64,000 bases of DNA from Methylomagnum ishizawai (GTDB lineage Bacteria > Pseudomonadota > Gammaproteobacteria > Methylococcales > Methylococcaceae): the NCBI RefSeq assembly GCF_900155475.1, contig NZ_FXAM01000002.1, positions 124,001 through 188,000 of the forward strand. Reading direction: 5' to 3'. Each line of letters opens with the position of its first letter. Within the stretch, counting starts at the first letter, position 1. Under the pieces are notes generated by a model. That model was not told the DNA's origin. It saw only the letters and a program-made list of their open reading frames with translations, and did no database searches. Positions 59,882 to 64,000 of this stretch are shown one piece after another. A program made the position numbers and the translations under genes.

Positions 59882-61351
59882 CTATCCCCAAGGGCGGACG
59901 GGTTCTTCCGCCGGTTCGGCTTCGCCCTGCCCGGCCCCGCCCAGCGCCTTGTAGAGCGCGATCAGATAGGTCGTGGTCCGCGCCTGGGAATCCGCCAAGG
60001 CTGATTCTTCCGAGAGGCTGGCCCGTTGGGCGTCCAACACTTCCAAATAGGTTGCCAACCCCGCCCGGTAACGCGCTTCGACTTGCCGCAACGCCTCCTG
60101 CAACTGGCCGACGGAAACGGCCAGTTGTTCCCGCCGCCGCTCTTCCTTGAGGAACTGGGTCAGGGCCGTTTCGGTTTCGTGCAGGGCCAGCAGCACCGTG
60201 CGTTCGTAGTTGAAATAGGCTGCCTGCTGCCGGGCGTCGGCGAGGTCGATGCCCGCCCGGATGCGCCCGAAGTTGAAGATCGGTTGGGCCAGGGAACCAC
60301 CACCGGCCCAGGCGAAGGCCGACGAGCGGAACAGGCTTTCCAAGTCGGAGTTATGCAATCCCGCGAAGGCGGCGACCGATATCTTGGGGAACAACTCGGC
60401 GAAAGCCGCGCCTTGCAAGGCGGTCGCCGCCGCCAGGGCGCGTTCCGCGCCGCGCACATCCGGGCGGCGGCGCAAGGTCTCGGCGGGTGTGGTCAGCAGG
60501 GCGCGGGCGTCCGAATCGGGCACCCCGCCCGGTTCCGCCAAGCGGGAGGCCCAGGCTCCGGGTTTGCCTCCGACCAGGATTTCCAGCCGGTGCTGGGCTT
60601 CGGTCAACTGGGCTTCCAGGGCCGGGACGCGGGCCGCCGTGTCCCCGGCCTGGGCTTCGGCCCGCGCCACCACATCGCCGGTGGCCAAGCCTTCCCGGTA
60701 GAGTTGCCCGGTCAATTCCAGGGTATGGCGCTGGGTGGCGAGATGGGCCTGGACAATATCCAACTGGCGGCGGAGGTTGCGGTATCCGGTGTATTCGCGG
60801 GCCAGCTCGGCGCAGAGGATCACCCAGGTCTGGCGGTATTCCTCCGCCGTGGCCTCGGCTTCCGCCGTGGCGGCTTCCAGTTTGCGGCCCAGGCGCCCGA
60901 ACACATCGATTTCCCAAACCGCGTCGAACCCGGCCAGGAAGAAATCCAGCGGCTTGGACCCGCCCGGCTGGCTGACCGGGAACACATTGTCCAGGCGGGC
61001 ACCGACGGCGTTGGCGGAAACCTGCGGGAACAACCCGGCCCGGCTGGCGTGGCGTTCGGCGCGGGCTTGCCCGACGCGGGCCAGGGCTATTTTCAGGTCG
61101 AGGTTGCCGACGCGGGCTGCCGCCATGAGCCGGTCCAGCACCGGGTCGTGGAAGCTGCGCCACCATGTTTGCAAACCGGCGTCCGTGGCCGGTTCCAGGG
61201 CGGCGGCGGGGTCGCGGGCGGCTTGCCAATGGGTCGGCAGGATGGGCTGGGGGGGATGGTAGTCCGGTCCCACCGCGCAGCCCGATAGCAGGGCGCATAA
61301 CGCGAGGATCGCGCCTGGGGCGGGTCTGGAAAAGCTAAGTTTCGCGGCCAT
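59882..61351 (-). CDS. NodT-family outer-membrane efflux protein
   Basis: A 489-residue TolC-like outer-membrane factor. Signal peptide with lipobox LLSGC (Cys25) followed by AVGPDYHPP, the typical start of NodT-type proteins. The two OEP repeats and long helical hairpins (about 100-240 and 300-460) form the tunnel, with FDAVWEIDVFGRLGR and AYFNYERTVLLALHETETAL conserved. It is the last gene of the minus-strand efflux operon and completes a tripartite pump with the ABC-2 permeases. Confidence 0.92.
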   Translation of the reverse strand: MAAKLSFSRPAPGAILALCALLSGCAVGPDYHPPQPILPTHWQAARDPAAALEPATDAGLQTWWRSFHDPVLDRLMAAARVGNLDLKIALARVGQARAERHASRAGLFPQVSANAVGARLDNVFPVSQPGGSKPLDFFLAGFDAVWEIDVFGRLGRKLEAATAEAEATAEEYRQTWVILCAELAREYTGYRNLRRQLDIVQAHLATQRHTLELTGQLYREGLATGDVVARAEAQAGDTAARVPALEAQLTEAQHRLEILVGGKPGAWASRLAEPGGVPDSDARALLTTPAETLRRRPDVRGAERALAAATALQGAAFAELFPKISVAAFAGLHNSDLESLFRSSAFAWAGGGSLAQPIFNFGRIRAGIDLADARQQAAYFNYERTVLLALHETETALTQFLKEERRREQLAVSVGQLQEALRQVEARYRAGLATYLEVLDAQRASLSEESALADSQARTTTYLIALYKALGGAGQGEAEPAEEPVRPWG

Positions 61352-61360
61352 GCTGCCCCC

Positions 61361-62461
61361 TCATTGCAGCTTGCCGCGCACGAACAGCGTGGCGGTGGAC
61401 AGGGTGGCGACGGCGATGACCGCCATCGGCCAGGCGTGGGCGAACACCTCGGCGGGCGGCAGCGCCTTGAGGAAACTGCCTTGCAGGATGATGAGATAGT
61501 GTTTCAAGGGGATGGCCTCGGCCAGCCATTGCAAGACCTCCGGCATGTTCTCCACCGGGGTGGCGAAGCCCGATACCAAGACCGCAGGCACCCCGACGGC
61601 GAAGGTGCCGAGGATGGCTTGTTGTTGAGTGGCGCAGATCGAGGAAATCATCAGGCCGATGCCGACGATGGAGACGATGAACAGCAACAGGCTGGCGAAC
61701 AGCAGCGGAAACGAGCCGGTGAAGGGGACACCGAAACCGAAGACGCCCGCCGCCGCCATGAACAGGCCCAACAGCGTACCGATGAGCAAGGCGGGAACGA
61801 TCTTGGCCACGATGATTTCTGCGGGCGTGCAGGGCGACACCAACAACTGGTCGAAGGTCCCCAATTCGCGCTCGCGGGCAATGGACAGCGCCGTCACCAG
61901 CAAGGTCACGAACATCACCAGGACGCCGCCCAGGCTGGGCACGATGAACCAGCGGTAGATGAGGTTGGGATTGAAGCCATGGCGCACGGCCACATGGCCG
62001 GTGTCCAGGCTGGATTCGGCGTCCAGCCCGGTCACGATGGCGTTGAGATAGCCGAGCAGGATTTGGGCGGCATTGGCCCGGCGGCCATCGAGGATCACCT
62101 GGACCCGCGCCGGACGCCGCGCCGCGATGTCCCTGGAAAAGTCTTCCGGGATAACGAGGGCGGCGATGGCTTCGCGCCGGTCGATCACGTCCCGGATTTG
62201 GTTCGCGCTATGGACCGGGCGCACAGCGCGCACGAAGCCCGCCGCGCCCACCCGCGCCGTCAACTCATAACCCCAACGCCCGGCGTCGCGGTTATAGACA
62301 GCGATATCGACGTGCTTGAGTTCCAGGGTGGCGGCGAACGAGAAGATCAGCAATTGAAACAGCGGCGGGATGGTCAGCACGGCGCGGCTCTTGGGGTCGC
62401 GCAGCACGCTGAGCAATTCCTTGACGATTTGCGCCCGGAGGCGCGGCGATAACAGGGCCAT
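61361..62461 (-). CDS. ABC-2-type transporter permease
   Basis: A 366-residue inner-membrane permease of the ABC-2 (YhhJ-like) type: an N-terminal membrane segment (about 25-45), a periplasmic domain (about 50-170), and five C-terminal membrane segments with RERELGTFDQLLVSPCTPAEIIVAKIVPALLIG. It partners the preceding permease and the ATPase. The start ATG at 62461 lies three bases after the preceding permease's stop. Confidence 0.9.
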   Translation of the reverse strand: MALLSPRLRAQIVKELLSVLRDPKSRAVLTIPPLFQLLIFSFAATLELKHVDIAVYNRDAGRWGYELTARVGAAGFVRAVRPVHSANQIRDVIDRREAIAALVIPEDFSRDIAARRPARVQVILDGRRANAAQILLGYLNAIVTGLDAESSLDTGHVAVRHGFNPNLIYRWFIVPSLGGVLVMFVTLLVTALSIARERELGTFDQLLVSPCTPAEIIVAKIVPALLIGTLLGLFMAAAGVFGFGVPFTGSFPLLFASLLLFIVSIVGIGLMISSICATQQQAILGTFAVGVPAVLVSGFATPVENMPEVLQWLAEAIPLKHYLIILQGSFLKALPPAEVFAHAWPMAVIAVATLSTATLFVRGKLQ

Positions 62462-62464
62462 GGC

Positions 62465-63595
62465 TCAGGTATCCAATGATTTGCGGGTCTTCAGGCGGAC
62501 CAGGACGAACAGGACTAGGCCGATGATGAGCAGCGCCCCGATATTGGGCAGCAGTAAGGCCCATACATCCCCGGCCAGGAACACGGTCTGCAAGGACGAC
62601 ACGAAATAGCGGGCCGCGACGATATAGGTCAGGGCGCGGACCGGGGCGGGCATGGAGTCGATCTCGAATAAAAATCCCGACAGCAGGAAGGCGGGCAGGA
62701 AGCCCGAGAACAAGGCCAATTGGGAGGCGACGAACTGGTTGCGGGCCAGGGTCGAGATCAACAAGCCCTGGCCCAGCGCCGGGAACATGAAGGCCAGGGA
62801 CAAGGCCAGCAAAGCCAGCCAGGAGCCGCGCAAAGGCACGCCGAACACCGACACCGCCATCGCCGCCGACAGGAACGTGGCCCCGAGGCCCAACGCCAGA
62901 TAAGGCAACAGCTTCCCGGCGATGATCTCGCCCACCGAGGCCGGGGTGGACAGGATCGCCTCCATGGTGCCGCGCTCCCATTCCCGCGCCACCACCAGGG
63001 CGGTCAACAAGGTGCCGATGATGGTCATGACCACGGCGATGGCCCCCGGCACCAGGAATCTACGGCTCTCGATCTCCGGGTTGAACCAGAACCGGGGTTC
63101 CAGGCCGATGCCGCCGCCGACCGGCCCGGCCCGCCGCGCCGCCCGCCAAGCGTTCACCACGCCCTGGGCATAGCTGGCGACGAAGCTGGCGGTATTGGGC
63201 TGGGAACCATCGGTCACCACCTGGACCCAGGGGCCGGGCGTCCCGCCCCACAAACGGCGCTCGAAATCCTGGGGAATTACCACGAAACCGCGCAAGCGTC
63301 CGCCCACAAGGTCCGCGGCCACCGCCCGCCGGTCACGGGTCGGCACCGCCACGAAATAGCGGGTCGCGGCGAACGCCGCCGCCAGGGAGTGCGCTTCGTC
63401 GCCATCGGATTCCAAGACCACGCCGATGGGCACGGTTTTAATATCCAGGGACACGGCGTAGGCGAACAGGAACAGCATCACAGCGGGCAGCACGAAGGCG
63501 ACCAGGATGACCGAAGGGTCGCGCACGATTTGCAGCGCTTCCTTCCAGGCCAGCGCCCACACCCGGCGCGGGTCCGGTCCCGGCCAGCGCTTCAT
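62465..63595 (-). CDS. ABC-2-type transporter permease
   Basis: A 376-residue second ABC-2 permease, similar in layout to its neighbour: N-terminal segment about 28-48, periplasmic domain to about 170, five C-terminal segments with VVAREWERGTMEAILSTPASVGEIIAGKLLPYLALG. The ATG at 63595 overlaps the ATPase stop in the form ATGA. The two permeases probably form a heterodimeric exporter, as in the YbhFSR or RbbA-YhhJ sets. Confidence 0.9.
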   Translation of the reverse strand: MKRWPGPDPRRVWALAWKEALQIVRDPSVILVAFVLPAVMLFLFAYAVSLDIKTVPIGVVLESDGDEAHSLAAAFAATRYFVAVPTRDRRAVAADLVGGRLRGFVVIPQDFERRLWGGTPGPWVQVVTDGSQPNTASFVASYAQGVVNAWRAARRAGPVGGGIGLEPRFWFNPEIESRRFLVPGAIAVVMTIIGTLLTALVVAREWERGTMEAILSTPASVGEIIAGKLLPYLALGLGATFLSAAMAVSVFGVPLRGSWLALLALSLAFMFPALGQGLLISTLARNQFVASQLALFSGFLPAFLLSGFLFEIDSMPAPVRALTYIVAARYFVSSLQTVFLAGDVWALLLPNIGALLIIGLVLFVLVRLKTRKSLDT

Positions 63596-64000
63596 GCCGC
63601 CCCCCGTGGGGTGTCCGCGGCGGCGTCCACGGCCTCGATCAAGTGGATGAACGCCTGCTCCATGGACGGCGGTTCCAGGCCGGGCCGGGCGGCTTGCCGT
63701 TCCAACGCGGCGGGCGTGTCGAGCGCGATCACCTGGGCTTGGTACATCAGGGCTACCCGGTCGCAATATTCGGCCTCGTCCATGAAATGCGTGGTCACCA
63801 GCACGGTCACGCCCTTGCGCACCAAGCCGTTGATATGGGTCCAGAATTCGCGCCGGGTGATGGGATCGACGCCCGAGGTGGGTTCGTCCAGGAACAGCAC
63901 CGGCGGCGCGTGCATCACCGCGCAGGCCAGGGCCAAGCGTTGCTTATAACCCAGCGGCAGTTGGTCCGGCGATGCCTTGAGGTAGCTTTCGAGGTGGAAG
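63592..64000 (-). CDS. ABC transporter ATP-binding protein, cut by window edge
   Basis: Only the C-terminal portion is inside the window, on the minus strand; the gene runs past 64000. Visible motifs are the ABC signature region (LPLGYKQRLALACAVMHAPPV), Walker B LFLDEPTSGVDP and the switch His in VTTHFMDEAEYCDRVALMYQ. This composition is typical of multidrug-type ATPases (YbhF/RbbA-like). It is the first visible gene of the efflux operon; an HlyD-type adaptor may lie beyond the edge. Confidence 0.85.
   Translation of the reverse strand, partial: FHLESYLKASPDQLPLGYKQRLALACAVMHAPPVLFLDEPTSGVDPITRREFWTHINGLVRKGVTVLVTTHFMDEAEYCDRVALMYQAQVIALDTPAALERQAARPGLEPPSMEQAFIHLIEAVDAAADTPRGAA

Noticed and set aside
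1-64000. tRNA or rRNA genes
   Set aside because: No cloverleaf or rRNA-like segment was recognised in any intergenic region by reading; a covariance search would be needed for certainty.

Overview
The window looks like a high-GC gammaproteobacterial methanotroph (Methylococcaceae-like, type Ib). This rests mainly on a complete copper membrane monooxygenase operon at 34787-37629, read on the minus strand in the order A-B-C, the arrangement described for pxmABC rather than the canonical pmoCAB. Genus is an inference; no rRNA or tRNA gene is visible here.

Layout. 0-11 kb: a coiled-coil membrane protein, small unknowns, a secreted subtilisin, a YdhS-like flavoprotein and a large hybrid sensor kinase. 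11.6-15.5 kb: a ruined glycosyltransferase/flavoprotein locus, a Kup potassium transporter and a HipA remnant. 15.8-21 kb: a c-type cytochrome lipoprotein, a DcaP-like porin and a chemoreceptor, then an intact IS982-family element of 982 bp with 17-bp inverted ends. 21-29 kb: an NlpE-like protein, a TGVxxYL-repeat protein, and a creB-creC pair followed by a VIT/VWA protein with a PEP-CTERM-like tail and its exosortase; a perfect CreB box (TTCAC-N6-TTCAC) sits just before the last two. 29-34.8 kb: SulP transporter, two GST-like proteins, an HxlR regulator and an MFS gene overlapping the end of the pxm operon. 34.8-39.9 kb: pxmABC, a divergent LysR regulator and a royal-jelly/yellow-family protein.

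40.4-42.1 kb is a plasmid-type replication origin: an initiator gene, two perfect DnaA boxes inside its 3' end, nine iterons, and an AT-rich tract. The window is therefore either part of a plasmid/megaplasmid or a chromosome carrying an integrated one; no partition genes are visible.

42.5-53.6 kb is a metal-handling region: an Asp-box (BNR) protein with cysteine motifs, CopC, a membrane-anchored partner, small exported proteins, an FtsX-type ABC transporter paired with a ZnuA-like binding protein, and a TonB-dependent receptor. 54-60 kb is an iron/siderophore island: a PepSY reductase-like protein, an FpvA/FhuA-type receptor and a PvdE-like exporter diverging around a Fur box. 59.9-64 kb is a minus-strand drug-efflux operon (ABC ATPase, two ABC-2 permeases, NodT-type outer-membrane factor) running off the right edge.

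Copper and iron uptake, c-type cytochromes and a copper monooxygenase together fit a methanotroph accessory region shaped by gene loss (several remnants) and one insertion sequence.
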